Below, one piece after another: positions 1 to 8,555 of a stretch of 17,968 nt of DNA (within the stretch, counting starts at the first letter, position 1; every line of letters begins with the position of its first letter). The stretch spans positions 15,391-33,358 of the forward strand of contig DGYI01000068.1 in the NCBI GenBank assembly GCA_002396645.1, read 5' to 3'. The position numbers and the translations under genes are program-made. Under the pieces are notes generated by a model. The model made no database searches. It worked only from the letters and a program-made list of their open reading frames with translations, and had not been told where the DNA came from. This stretch comes from Firmicutes bacterium UBA5010 (lineage in GTDB: Bacteria > Bacillota > Clostridia > Tissierellales > Sedimentibacteraceae).

Positions 1-3000
1 TATTTTCAACATTGTATATGAATTCTTTAATTTGAAGTCCGGCATCGGAGAATTATCCGAGCATACCAAATTAAGCTTTATAAGATCACACATCCTTGAT
101 ATATAGACATTATCCTTACCTGTCAACATTCCCGAAAATAAAAATATTTTTATATATTCCTTATAGCTGACAGTAAAATTCGTAGTTATTCCGGGCTTAA
201 ATGCAACATTGCCTGCAGATATATCCCCTACAGTTATCTTATTAACAAAATTGTCTATCATATTATTTGCATTTTGCTTAACATCATCAGTCAGCGATTT
301 AAAGCCTTTTTTTACTTCCTGCTTTAAGTTTTCATATCCGTTTTCAAATATTATCGTTTTTGCCTTATTGGTAAGCTCTGATACTGAATCTGAGATATAT
401 CCCTCGATTTTAGCTTTTAGTGCTTCTGCCTCGCTGTTTACATCCAAAATCGCTTTATTAATTTTGTCCTTTAAAAGCTCAAGTTTTTGTTCAACAAATA
501 AATCCAAAACCATAATCTTTATGTTTTTTGTAAAGCTCTCCGGTTCTTTTAATATTTCACTTTTTAATCTGCTGTAGACATCATCTATAGCATTGTTCAG
601 TTCAAGCCCTGTTAAAGCATTAGTTTCCAGCCATAACGTCAATTCCATCTGTATCGGTGTTAAAACCAAATTAGAAATTGATGCCGACAAGTCATCAGCA
701 AGGCTTTCTGAGTATTCATCAAAAGCTTCTTCAAGCTTATATACATTTTCATCGCTTGCATTTTCCGCTAATTTTATTATTTTGTCGGATAAATTATCCA
801 AAGCCTTTTCAGTTACAGTTTTTATAGTATAGTTTACAGCTTCTTTTGATATGCCCGAGGGCTTCAATACCCATGTTGTATAGCTTTTATACAAAACAAC
901 ACTGTCTCCTTTTAAAAGCTTTGATAAATCAAGTGCAGATTCAGCCATCGCCAAAGTAAGAATAAGTATATTTTGAACAAGAGGTACCCCGAATCCGGTA
1001 AAACCCGCTAAGGATATTGCTACAGCCAATGTAAATGTTTTTATTTCCATATCTGTATAGGCATAAGCGGTATTTAAAACAAATCTCAGCCCGAAAATAC
1101 TTGAAGCGGTATACAAACTATTTTTGTCTGTATTTTCTCCTTTTTGTCCCCATAAAATATATTCCATTTCAGAGCCGAAAAGATAGTTGTTTTTCTCGTT
1201 AATTTCAATTCCGTTCAGTGTTTTCTCAACTAAGTCCTGCTTGTTCGTGGTATGACAGCTAAACATTTCTGCCATGTATTCGGTTATAAACAGCTTGTCC
1301 CTCATATCTTCAGTCAAGTCAGAAGCAAAGTTTCCAAGTCCCTCTACAGATCCTGCTGAGTTTTTCATTGCTTTAGCTTGATTTTTAGCAAGCTTTTTAT
1401 TGGCTGTCAATTTCTCTTTTTCAGATAATTTATCTATACCTTCATTAGTTTCATTTAAGCTCACATTAATCAGTGTTGTTGCCAAATCCTCATATATTTG
1501 TCCCTCCGAGGGAACTGATTTTTTATCAGCCTTTGTATCAAGCTCTTTTTCATATGAACTTATACTGCTGTTTACAAAATCAAATATATTTTCCTTTTTC
1601 GCCTCAGCCTGTTCTTTATAAATATCTGAACTGCTGCTGTTATTTGATATGTTTTTATATACTCTGTTAAGGTATTGATAAAATAATAATGCGGTAAAGT
1701 CCTCAGTATTGAGTCCATCCAAATTACTTGGAGACGGTGTATGCAGATTATCTTCAAGCATCGTATCTGCTTGTGTTAAAGCTGATTTATAATTATTATT
1801 GTCAAATGCTATAAAATTTGATAATCTGCTTGACGATACATTCAGTTTTTCCCTTATAAATAAATTATTCAAATACTTAGTATTATCTAAATTAATCAGA
1901 TATTTTTCATAGTAATTTTTATTATTCATCATAGAATCTTTAAGCTTTTTTATTTCTTCTTTGTTTAAAGATTTCACTATATCATCATATTGAAGCTTTA
2001 AAGAATTTTTTACATCTCCATCAGACAAAGAGTTGAGCTTTTTCTCCAATTCCTTGTTTTTAAGCTCTACATCAGGAATAATATCCTTTAATAGAGTATC
2101 AAGTCCCTTACTTGCAATCTCAGCTTGACTTTTTATTTCTTTAACAAGCAAATATTTTTCATGCAAGGATGAATTTAGTTTTTGAAAATTATCCTCAATC
2201 AAATTTCTGACATAAGATTTTCTGTTTTTCATATCATCACGATAAATATTTATCGACGGTATTTGTTTGCTTAATTCCTGCATAAGACGTGAATATTCTG
2301 CCTCTGCATTTATCAATTCCGTATTTTCTCTTGGTATATACGGCACCTTGTTCTTTTTCGCTTCAATCTTAGCCTGTCTTTCCTCACGTTCAAATTCTCT
2401 GATTAAAGCCTCCCTGTAATCATTAAATTTATCCGGAAGCACGCTATAATATCTGATAATTTTTGCTATATCGTTTGAATATTCATTTATATCAAAAAAA
2501 TACTTTATAATATCTCCTGTATCCTTTTTATCAGACAATGCTCCTATATTATTTATTATATTTTGAGCTGTTTGTGAACTTAAATATGAATGTAATTCAT
2601 GATATGACACTCCATCTGTGCTGATCGCAATTTTTGAGATGTCTTCAATTAAAGATTTATTTGAGTACAAAGCTATCAGAACTCTGTTTATATCTTTCAG
2701 CCCTAAGAATGTTTCAGTACCCTCTCTTGAGTCCTTATAAAAATCATTTATTGTGTAATTATTAAGCTCATTTTTTAATTCATTGTATTTTAAAGCAGCT
2801 TTATATATATCTTTACAGACCGAATCTATATCGCTGAGAGAATTTTCATATTCAATTTTAGCTTCTACAAACTCCTGCTGTTTCGGTATATCTTTAAAAA
2901 TATTGAGCTTGTCTGAAAAATTGCTTCCCATACTTATTAAGCCTCTATATTTCATATATTCAATAATTTGTCTTTTTACTGTTTCCGGATAATATAACTG

Positions 3001-3423
3001 TGTACCTTCTACACCTCGTGCCACAAAATCTACTGTCTCCATATCAATCAGATTATTAAATTCAAGCTTTTCCGGAGAATTTATCATGTTTTTTATATCA
3101 TCAATTATTGCTCTTGTATATGAATCATCCTCATCAAAGTCCAAACCCATTGAATTTATTGTTCTTTCAAAGTACTTTATTAAATTATTGGATAATTCAT
3201 TTTCATCAGCTGATATTGATAATATTCCGTAGGTATCCTTCAAGACTTGATTATAGCTTGCTAATGCCGTATTCATTGTAAGCTCCGCTGAGTCTGATAC
3301 AATTGCCTTTGCTCCGTAAATCCTTATTGCATCTACCGCAATTCCTGCCAATATTAAAATCGGCACAAGAATCAAAGATAAAAAAACAGTGACCGCACCA
3401 TCATTTTTATAAAATATTCCCAT
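1..3423 (-). CDS. Giant TadG/DUF5702-like pilus-locus protein (3' end beyond window)
   Basis: The frame is open without a stop from ATG 3423-3421 to the left edge, giving at least 1141 residues. Residues 8-35 form one hydrophobic segment followed by AVDAIRIYGAKAIVSDSAEL, the usual N-terminus of TadE/TadG-type pseudopilin-like proteins that are anchored with a large extracytoplasmic part. Residues about 60-740 are Lys/Glu/Asn/Leu-rich and helical, with probable coiled coils (for example the charged run around 350-375). Residues about 750-1130 carry what I recognise as a DUF5702-like core: EYILWG at 754-759, a hydrophobic helix at about 802-826, AESALDLSKLL at about 827-837, and a YKEYIKIFLF / RMCDLIKLN pair near 1087-1117. 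It is the last visible gene of the tad operon, 61 bases after tadE; an AGAGAGG ribosome site lies 13 bases before the ATG. The DUF5702 assignment is from memory of the family pattern. The function is not established; a surface-exposed or assembly role in the pilus is inference. Confidence 0.8.
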   Translation of the reverse strand, partial: MGIFYKNDGAVTVFLSLILVPILILAGIAVDAIRIYGAKAIVSDSAELTMNTALASYNQVLKDTYGILSISADENELSNNLIKYFERTINSMGLDFDEDDSYTRAIIDDIKNMINSPEKLEFNNLIDMETVDFVARGVEGTQLYYPETVKRQIIEYMKYRGLISMGSNFSDKLNIFKDIPKQQEFVEAKIEYENSLSDIDSVCKDIYKAALKYNELKNELNNYTINDFYKDSREGTETFLGLKDINRVLIALYSNKSLIEDISKIAISTDGVSYHELHSYLSSQTAQNIINNIGALSDKKDTGDIIKYFFDINEYSNDIAKIIRYYSVLPDKFNDYREALIREFEREERQAKIEAKKNKVPYIPRENTELINAEAEYSRLMQELSKQIPSINIYRDDMKNRKSYVRNLIEDNFQKLNSSLHEKYLLVKEIKSQAEIASKGLDTLLKDIIPDVELKNKELEKKLNSLSDGDVKNSLKLQYDDIVKSLNKEEIKKLKDSMMNNKNYYEKYLINLDNTKYLNNLFIREKLNVSSSRLSNFIAFDNNNYKSALTQADTMLEDNLHTPSPSNLDGLNTEDFTALLFYQYLNRVYKNISNNSSSSDIYKEQAEAKKENIFDFVNSSISSYEKELDTKADKKSVPSEGQIYEDLATTLINVSLNETNEGIDKLSEKEKLTANKKLAKNQAKAMKNSAGSVEGLGNFASDLTEDMRDKLFITEYMAEMFSCHTTNKQDLVEKTLNGIEINEKNNYLFGSEMEYILWGQKGENTDKNSLYTASSIFGLRFVLNTAYAYTDMEIKTFTLAVAISLAGFTGFGVPLVQNILILTLAMAESALDLSKLLKGDSVVLYKSYTTWVLKPSGISKEAVNYTIKTVTEKALDNLSDKIIKLAENASDENVYKLEEAFDEYSESLADDLSASISNLVLTPIQMELTLWLETNALTGLELNNAIDDVYSRLKSEILKEPESFTKNIKIMVLDLFVEQKLELLKDKINKAILDVNSEAEALKAKIEGYISDSVSELTNKAKTIIFENGYENLKQEVKKGFKSLTDDVKQNANNMIDNFVNKITVGDISAGNVAFKPGITTNFTVSYKEYIKIFLFSGMLTGKDNVYISRMCDLIKLNLVCSDNSPMPDFKLKNSYTMLKI

Positions 3424-3484
3424 TTTAGCTCGCGTTCCTCTCTTTAACAGTAAGCTGCTTTGCAGTTCACCTTATTGCCCCTTA

Positions 3485-4180
3485 TTAAAATAACTTTTCT
3501 GAAATATCTTTTATCTTTTTATAAAATGTATTTATTTTTTCTTCCAAATGATATTTTTTCAGAAAATAGTCAAACAAATCAAATGCTAAATCTGTATTTC
3601 TGATAAATTCGGCAGTATCATTTGCATAGCTGACTGCCTTTGCTGTAATTAAAATATCGGGATTCAAGCCGACTATGCTTATAAATTTAGGTAATTTAAA
3701 GCTGTAATTAACATTAACAGTAACTGAGGTTGATAGATTTTCAAAGCCTGTATCAATATCTGTATTTACTATTCCTCCGTTAAAATACATAGACTTTTCA
3801 ACTACCTTCTTTAGTTCATCCTTATAGCTGTTATGATTGTTAAGATATACTCCCCCTAAATATCTGTATGGGTCATGTTGTTTGTATATCTCATCTGCAG
3901 TTTGAGTGCTTGGCATATATGTACTCGGTAAACCAAGATGTCTGATAATATAATCCTCATTATATGCTTCCTGATAAAGCTTTTCATATCCGGGAAATGC
4001 AGATATATTGCATATTTTCTGAGCCATTCCCTGTGCGTACATATACATTACGCCTTGCTGTATCTGTATCAGAGCCATATATATCAAAATAAAAATAACT
4101 ATAATAACTATAGGCAAAACAAAAGCAGCCTCTGCTGCTATAGCACCTTTTTGAGAATTGATAAGACTGTCTTTTTTCAA
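3485..4180 (-). CDS. tadE: TadE-family pseudopilin
   Basis: This 231-residue protein has a short basic N-terminus, then KGAIAAEAAFVLP (Glu17, Pro23) and one membrane helix at about 18-41, the standard TadE layout, with the remainder predicted outside the membrane. TadE-like pseudopilins are minor subunits needed for Flp pilus assembly. The start is TTG at 4180-4178, supported by a perfect GGAGG at 4189-4193 eight bases upstream; no ATG nearby is as well placed. It follows the Flp1 pilin gene after a 98-base gap that contains tandem repeats and alternative hairpins, and precedes the DUF5702-like gene. The extracytoplasmic part (about 45-195) has no motif I recognise, and the C-terminal 30 residues are lysine-rich and helical. 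Confidence 0.88.
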   Translation of the reverse strand: MKKDSLINSQKGAIAAEAAFVLPIVIIVIFILIYMALIQIQQGVMYMYAQGMAQKICNISAFPGYEKLYQEAYNEDYIIRHLGLPSTYMPSTQTADEIYKQHDPYRYLGGVYLNNHNSYKDELKKVVEKSMYFNGGIVNTDIDTGFENLSTSVTVNVNYSFKLPKFISIVGLNPDILITAKAVSYANDTAEFIRNTDLAFDLFDYFLKKYHLEEKINTFYKKIKDISEKLF

Positions 4181-4220
4181 GCTTCTTTCCTCCGAAATGT
4201 CTTAAAGGTATCAAAAGAAC

Positions 4221-4257
4221 ACTAAAGCTCTCAAAACTAAAGTTCTCAAAGCTTTAG
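4221..4257 (-). repeat. Tandem 15-bp repeat with alternative hairpins between pilin and tadE
   Basis: Two adjacent 15-base copies, 4221-4235 (actaaagctctcaaa) and 4236-4250 (actaaagttctcaaa), differ at one base and are followed by gctttag. In the transcribed minus-strand RNA, CUAAAG at the 5' side can pair either with the nearer CUUUAG or with the farther one (arms 4222-4229 and 4250-4257, 8 bp). A U-rich stretch follows the distal arm on the minus strand. This could be an attenuator, a processing site or an mRNA-stabilising stem that lets the pilin be made in excess over downstream genes. The repeats and arms are visible; the function is inference. Confidence 0.5.
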
Positions 4258-4278
4258 CCCTTTTTCACTTTTAAAATA

Positions 4279-4500
4279 TTATAATTTTGTATCTACATCA
4301 TTGGATATTTTTTCAAAAAATCCTTCTATCAAGCTTGACAGTTGATTTCTGAATATTACTACAACTCCTATTAAAACAATAATAATAAGCAATATTGCTA
4401 CTATTTCTGTTCCGCCCTTTTCTTCATTTATCAAACGATAAACAGCATTCCTAATTTTCAGCTCAGTTTTAGACATAGCTTGTCCTATTTTTTTTAACAT
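4279..4500 (-). CDS. flp1: Flp1-type IVb pilin
   Basis: This 73-residue protein has a basic N-terminus, then NEEKGGTEIVAILLIII with a single hydrophobic helix at about 33-51 and a short amphipathic tail (FRNQLSSLIEGFFEKIS). This matches the small Flp1-family pilins of Clostridia, the expected main subunit of the fibre built by the neighbouring TadA/B/C machine. The ATG at 4500-4498 is preceded by AAGGGAG about nine bases upstream. A Gly29-Gly30 followed by Glu32 at the start of the hydrophobic stretch is the likely prepilin processing region, but I cannot fix the cleavage point. No prepilin peptidase gene is present in the window. Hairpin-forming repeats lie on both sides of the gene. Confidence 0.87.
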   Translation of the reverse strand: MLKKIGQAMSKTELKIRNAVYRLINEEKGGTEIVAILLIIIVLIGVVVIFRNQLSSLIEGFFEKISNDVDTKL

Positions 4501-4529
4501 ATTCTCTTCTCCCTTATTGTATTATTTAT

Positions 4530-4558
4530 ATTATAAGTGACATTATTTTGGGTCACTT
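4530..4558 (-). promoter_or_regulatory. Inverted repeat and TATAAT box between tadC and the pilin gene
   Basis: The arms aagtgac (4535-4541) and gtcactt (4552-4558) form a 7-bp inverted repeat that overlaps the tadC stop codon. A perfect minus-strand TATAAT lies at 4530-4535, immediately beyond it. No good -35 is seen at 16-18 bases, and no T-run follows, so neither a strong promoter nor an intrinsic terminator is demonstrated. It may be an operator with a weak internal promoter for the pilin, or only an RNA stem. Confidence 0.3.
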
Positions 4559-5433
4559 TATATACTTGAAAATATAGGTATTATTATCATAATCATTATA
4601 GCAACCAACATCAGTCCAATTGGAAGCATGAGCTTTGAACTCGCTAATTCTGACTTGATTTTTACATTATATTTTTTTTGCTTCCAGCTGTCTTCTGACA
4701 TTTCCATAATCAGATTTGTAATTTCACTGTTCCCCTTTTGAATATTCTGAACCAAGCTTGAGGAAAATTTTCTTATTTCTTTGATGTTGCACCTTTCGGC
4801 AAAATCTTTGTACGCCTCAACTTCGGCTCTGCCATTGGATATTTCTTCGCTTAAAAGCTTCATTTCCTCGTATAATTTCCCTGTATCACTGTCCGCAACA
4901 TTATTCCATGCTGCTCTTAAGCTCAGTCCTGCATTTAACAGCAGTGCTAATTTAGATAATACCTTTGGAAAATCATTTAATATAGTATTCCTTCTTTTTG
5001 TCACGGCATTATCTATTTCAAAATCCAAATAATAAACTAAAGCTGCCGTCGCCGCAAGCGACAATATTAAAATGATTAAATCATTTGTCAATGCTGCGAT
5101 AAAAAATGATATAGGAAGCATCGTCATTATATAAGTAATTTTACCGCCGACAATTATGTAATAATAATATTCAGCGTATAAGCTGCCTTTAATCTCCGCA
5201 ATTTTTTTAATATTTTTCCTTGCTTTTGCTGACTTTAGACTATAATTTATCAATTCCATTATTCCAAAGCCTATAAAAAAAATTTCAGACATGAAAAATT
5301 CGTTTTTACCGATTGGCTCTATCAATCTGTCAAATTTTTTGTCGTATTTTATATATACATATATCCAAGCTAATACAAGAACAGAGCCAAGTACAAGCAT
5401 TAAAATTTGTAATAAAGTAAGATTTGTAAGCAT
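4558..5433 (-). CDS. tadC: TadC-like type II/IV secretion F-domain platform protein
   Basis: The protein has 291 residues. A membrane helix at about 8-28 is followed by a cytoplasmic segment, two more helices at about 99-115 and 118-136, a T2SSF (GspF-like) cytoplasmic helical domain at about 155-265 containing FPKVLSKLALLLNAGLSLRAAW, and a final helix at about 268-288. This is the TadC arrangement. TadB and TadC form the membrane platform on which the TadA ATPase drives pilus assembly. Its ribosome site AGGAGG (5438-5443) is built into the tadB stop codon (TAGGAGG), four bases before the ATG, so the two are probably translationally coupled. It lies just upstream of the pilin gene. Confidence 0.88.
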   Translation of the reverse strand: MLTNLTLLQILMLVLGSVLVLAWIYVYIKYDKKFDRLIEPIGKNEFFMSEIFFIGFGIMELINYSLKSAKARKNIKKIAEIKGSLYAEYYYYIIVGGKITYIMTMLPISFFIAALTNDLIILILSLAATAALVYYLDFEIDNAVTKRRNTILNDFPKVLSKLALLLNAGLSLRAAWNNVADSDTGKLYEEMKLLSEEISNGRAEVEAYKDFAERCNIKEIRKFSSSLVQNIQKGNSEITNLIMEMSEDSWKQKKYNVKIKSELASSKLMLPIGLMLVAIMIMIIIPIFSSI

Positions 5434-5441
5434 AAAACCTC

Positions 5442-6230
5442 CTAAACACTTATATCGGTGATTCTTTTCCCTATCAAAAAAGCTATTGAAATAACAATTA
5501 AAACAAATATTCTTATAATCGTATTTACGGGAACAACAGCTGAAAATGTACTGTCTCCAAGAGTATTGAGAGCCAAAATTATAATAAATGGCATTGCAAG
5601 CATTATATAAAACTCTGCTTTCTTCTCTGCCACACTTGAGTTTATTTCCATCTCGATATCTATTTTATCGTTTATAATATCCTTGGTTTGGCAGATAATT
5701 GTCTTCATATTTGCGCCTATTCTGTTTCCCGATTCAAAAATATCAGCAAAGCTTTTAATATCATCTACAGCACTTCTGTATGCGAAATTATTCAAAAGCT
5801 CCTCTATATTAAATCCGTTTTCCATCCCAAGCTCTATAATCTCCAGCTCTTTTGATATATAAGACTTATCGGTATGAAGCTCTTTCATGTCTTTATAAGC
5901 ATCTTTGAAAGCATTTTGAGTATTTTTGCCTGCTGAGTATGATGCCGACAGTGATTCCAAAAAGTCCTTAAACTGTAATAAAAGCTTTTTTCTTCTACTG
6001 ATTATCAGATATTTTTTATATAGCTTAATAGCCGCAAAACCGATTCCAAGTCCGCATATAAGACTGAAAACCGTTCTTTCAAAGAATATTTGAACTGCTA
6101 TAAAGCTAAGGAAAAATCCTGCCGTATACCCTATAACGCAGTCTATTGCTTTCATTTCATAAGTATAATAATCAATTCCGTTTCCTATAATACTTTTTTT
6201 TATTTCGTATTTTTTCTTATGTTTTTTCAA
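5442..6230 (-). CDS. tadB: TadB-like type II/IV secretion F-domain platform protein
   Basis: The protein has 262 residues. Two membrane helices at about 30-49 and 53-70 are followed by a T2SSF cytoplasmic domain at about 84-200 (FKDFLESLSASYSAGKNTQNAF and FADIFESGNRIGANM are typical), then two helices at about 206-223 and 237-255. It is the partner of TadC in the inner-membrane platform of the Tad pilus. The start is TTG at 6230-6228. The ribosome site AGGGG (6239-6243) overlaps the tadA stop codon (TAGGGG) and lies eight bases before the TTG, which supports this start and suggests coupling to tadA. It is slightly shorter than proteobacterial TadB, in line with Gram-positive versions. Confidence 0.87.
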   Translation of the reverse strand: MKKHKKKYEIKKSIIGNGIDYYTYEMKAIDCVIGYTAGFFLSFIAVQIFFERTVFSLICGLGIGFAAIKLYKKYLIISRRKKLLLQFKDFLESLSASYSAGKNTQNAFKDAYKDMKELHTDKSYISKELEIIELGMENGFNIEELLNNFAYRSAVDDIKSFADIFESGNRIGANMKTIICQTKDIINDKIDIEMEINSSVAEKKAEFYIMLAMPFIIILALNTLGDSTFSAVVPVNTIIRIFVLIVISIAFLIGKRITDISV

Positions 6231-6241
6231 ATTTGTATCCC

Positions 6242-7477
6242 CTATATTATAATATTAATTCCTGCAGCGCGAAGCTTTGAATAATTCCTGAAAGAATTTT
6301 CAGTACGTCTTAATTCTCCTTTAACGCAATCTTGTTTACTGTCTTTGTTTTCCATAAATTCATATAATGTATTTAACTTTATTTCGCCGTTTTCAAGTCC
6401 GCAGACCTCGCTTATCTCAGCAACCTTACGTGTCTTGTCCCTCATTCTCGATAAATGTATGATAATATCTATTGCAGATGCTATTTGCTGGCGAACAGCA
6501 ATTAACGGAAGCCCCTCGGCACCTGTCAGAACCATAGTTTCCAGTCTGCTTAGCATATCAAGGCTGGAATTGGCATGTCCTGTAGACAGTGATCCATCGT
6601 GTCCTGTATTCATTGCTTGCAGCATGTCCAAGGCTTCTCTGCCTCTTACCTCTCCTACAACTATTCTTTCCGGTCTCATACGCAAGGCTGATTTAATCAA
6701 ATCTCTGATTGTTAATTCACCTGCACCCGTTGTATTGGCATTTCTTGTTTCCAGTCTGACTAAGTTTTCGATTCCTGCAATTTGCAGTTCAGCAGAATCT
6801 TCAATAGTTATAAGTCTCTCATCCTTTGGTATGTAGTTGGACATTGCATTTAAAAATGTAGTTTTTCCGGATCCTGTACCACCGCTTATAAAAATATTGT
6901 ATTTAGCTGCAACCAGTTGCTTTAATATTTCTGCTATTTCAGCCGTTATAGAATTATATTCAATTAATTTTTCTGCTGTCATCGGTGCTTTAGAAAATTT
7001 TCTTATAGTTACAACAGCTCCGCAAAGAGAAATCGGCGGTAAAACTACATTAACCCTCGAACCATCCGGAAGCCTTGTATCTACTACAGGATTTGCCTGA
7101 TTAACCTCTCGTCCTGCTTTTCCGACTATTCTTTGTATAATATCATTCAGTTTTTCCTCACTGTCAAAGCTATCTGCATATCTATATATTTTACCTCTTT
7201 TTTCAATAAAAATATTATCATGACCATTAATCATCACTTCCGTTACATCTTCATCCTCCATAATACTGTTCAGGATTCCGAATCCTCTTATTGAGTTGAA
7301 AATCTTTTTAGATATACTTATACGCTCACTTATGGATAGATACATTGAGTTCAGCTCATTTTCCCTTTGCACTAAATCATCTATACTTTCTAAAAGCTCC
7401 GTGTCCGTAAGATTGTTTGCTGCCAAAGCCGCATCTGTTTTCTCTCTTATAGACAGAAAAAAATCATTATATGTCAT
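6242..7477 (-). CDS. tadA: TadA/CpaF secretion ATPase
   Basis: From the preferred start it is a 411-residue GspE-family hexameric ATPase that powers pilus assembly on the cytoplasmic face. An N-terminal helical region is followed by the ring-forming NTD (about 60-160, with VTEVMINGHDNIFIEKRG and NPVVDTRLPDGSRVN). The motor domain has Walker A GGTGSGKTT at 199-207, an Asp box TIEDSAEL at 224-231, Walker B RIVVGEVRG at 271-279 and a His box TGHDGSLSTGHANS at 291-304. All key residues are intact, and the C-terminal LRAAGI is typical. I choose ATG 7477-7475, which has AGGG nine bases upstream; a longer in-frame TTG at 7513 has no ribosome site. The ATG lies inside the tadZ 3' end (11-base overlap), indicating coupling. 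Confidence 0.95.
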   Translation of the reverse strand: MTYNDFFLSIREKTDAALAANNLTDTELLESIDDLVQRENELNSMYLSISERISISKKIFNSIRGFGILNSIMEDEDVTEVMINGHDNIFIEKRGKIYRYADSFDSEEKLNDIIQRIVGKAGREVNQANPVVDTRLPDGSRVNVVLPPISLCGAVVTIRKFSKAPMTAEKLIEYNSITAEIAEILKQLVAAKYNIFISGGTGSGKTTFLNAMSNYIPKDERLITIEDSAELQIAGIENLVRLETRNANTTGAGELTIRDLIKSALRMRPERIVVGEVRGREALDMLQAMNTGHDGSLSTGHANSSLDMLSRLETMVLTGAEGLPLIAVRQQIASAIDIIIHLSRMRDKTRKVAEISEVCGLENGEIKLNTLYEFMENKDSKQDCVKGELRRTENSFRNYSKLRAAGINIII

Positions 7478-8546
7478 ATCTGCTTTCCCTTTCCGCAAAT
7501 ATAAATTTTTCAAGTATTGAGCTTCTGGATATCTCCTTAGCTATACTCTTATTATCTGTATCACTGAATTTAGGTATATAGCAAACGGTTTCAAACTCTT
7601 TATTTTGATTTATATTGCCCTTTCCGCTGATAAATTTATTATATATTATGTTAATCTTGTCAATATAGGATTCATTATTATGTTTACTGATTATTTGAAT
7701 TGACTTTATAATACTGCTTAATCTTATCTGACTTTCCTCTGTAGTGTTTGCAACAAGAAAAACTCTGTCTGAGTACTTTAGAAGACTTAGACACAGTTCG
7801 TTTACCAAATAATTTATATCAACAATTATATACTCATAAATCCCCGATTCATTTAACGAATCTAAAAGTTTTATAAGCTCGTCAGATTTCAATTCATTTC
7901 TTTCAAGCGGATTTTTACACGGATCATAAAAAAACACTCCTGAATTGTCCATCTTGACAGCAGTTTCTAAGCGTGCATATATATTCTCTTTATTGCTTTT
8001 AATTGCAAATATAATTTCACTCATAGAAAATTTGCCCTCTGCATTAAAAATAGAATTAATTGTTGCAAAGGACTGGAGATCCAAAAACAAAGTTTTTATA
8101 CCTTTTTCGGCAAGATTTAAAGCAAGTGAAGATGCTATTGTGGATGTTCCGGAACCTGTTCCGGAAGACATGAATGATATGATTTTCGAAGAATAATTTT
8201 TATCATTAGAAGACAAACCCTTATATACTTGAGAATAAGCGTTTAGTATTTCTTTGTAGATTAGACTGACTCTTTGATATTTTAATATTGAGTTTAATTC
8301 ATTTTCTATATTGTTTTTTTCGATAAGCTTTAAGATTATAAGCTTGCTGTCATGTTCGATATTTAAATTTATATTTTCATTGACTAACAGGACTTCTATT
8401 TTATTGTGATTCAAAAAATTTAACAGTGAATTCTCGCTGGTAAAGGCGTGTATCTCCAGCTTATTGCTGTAATCCTTATTTATTGCATCGTAAAATCTCT
8501 GCACATAGCTTTTATCCCAATCAAGCATGGCTATCCTGATTTTCAT
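7467..8546 (-). CDS. tadZ: TadZ/CpaE-like atypical ParA/MinD-family ATPase
   Basis: The protein has 359 residues. The first ~100 resemble a degenerate receiver-like domain (IRIAMLDWDKSYVQRF, then EVLLVNENI). A ParA/MinD-type domain starts at about 120: the P-loop region is SGTGSGTST at 128-136, followed by a strand ending FLDLQ (Asp156) and a Walker B-like YIIVD. TadZ/CpaE proteins place the Tad machinery at a cell site. Both lysines of a canonical deviant Walker A (KGGxGKST) are absent here, so hydrolysis is doubtful; loss of the P-loop Lys is known in CpaE/TadZ relatives. It is the first gene of the tad operon, with ATG 8546-8544 behind an unusually G-rich ribosome site. Confidence 0.85.
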   Translation of the reverse strand: MKIRIAMLDWDKSYVQRFYDAINKDYSNKLEIHAFTSENSLLNFLNHNKIEVLLVNENINLNIEHDSKLIILKLIEKNNIENELNSILKYQRVSLIYKEILNAYSQVYKGLSSNDKNYSSKIISFMSSGTGSGTSTIASSLALNLAEKGIKTLFLDLQSFATINSIFNAEGKFSMSEIIFAIKSNKENIYARLETAVKMDNSGVFFYDPCKNPLERNELKSDELIKLLDSLNESGIYEYIIVDINYLVNELCLSLLKYSDRVFLVANTTEESQIRLSSIIKSIQIISKHNNESYIDKINIIYNKFISGKGNINQNKEFETVCYIPKFSDTDNKSIAKEISRSSILEKFIFAERESRYDI

Positions 8547-8555
8547 ATTAAATTA

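Noticed and set aside
209..2992. Several plus-strand open frames of 65-122 residues
   Set aside because: They lie opposite the continuous minus-strand DUF5702-like frame, have Ser/Phe/Leu-rich shadow composition, no ribosome sites and no recognisable domain.
6345..7100. Plus-strand open frames of 163 and 87 residues
   Set aside because: They are antisense to the strongly conserved motor-domain motifs of tadA, so they are shadows of that gene.
7478..7513. N-terminal extension of tadA to a TTG at 7513
   Set aside because: There is no ribosome site before it and it would lengthen the overlap with tadZ to 47 bases; ATG 7477 has a proper site.
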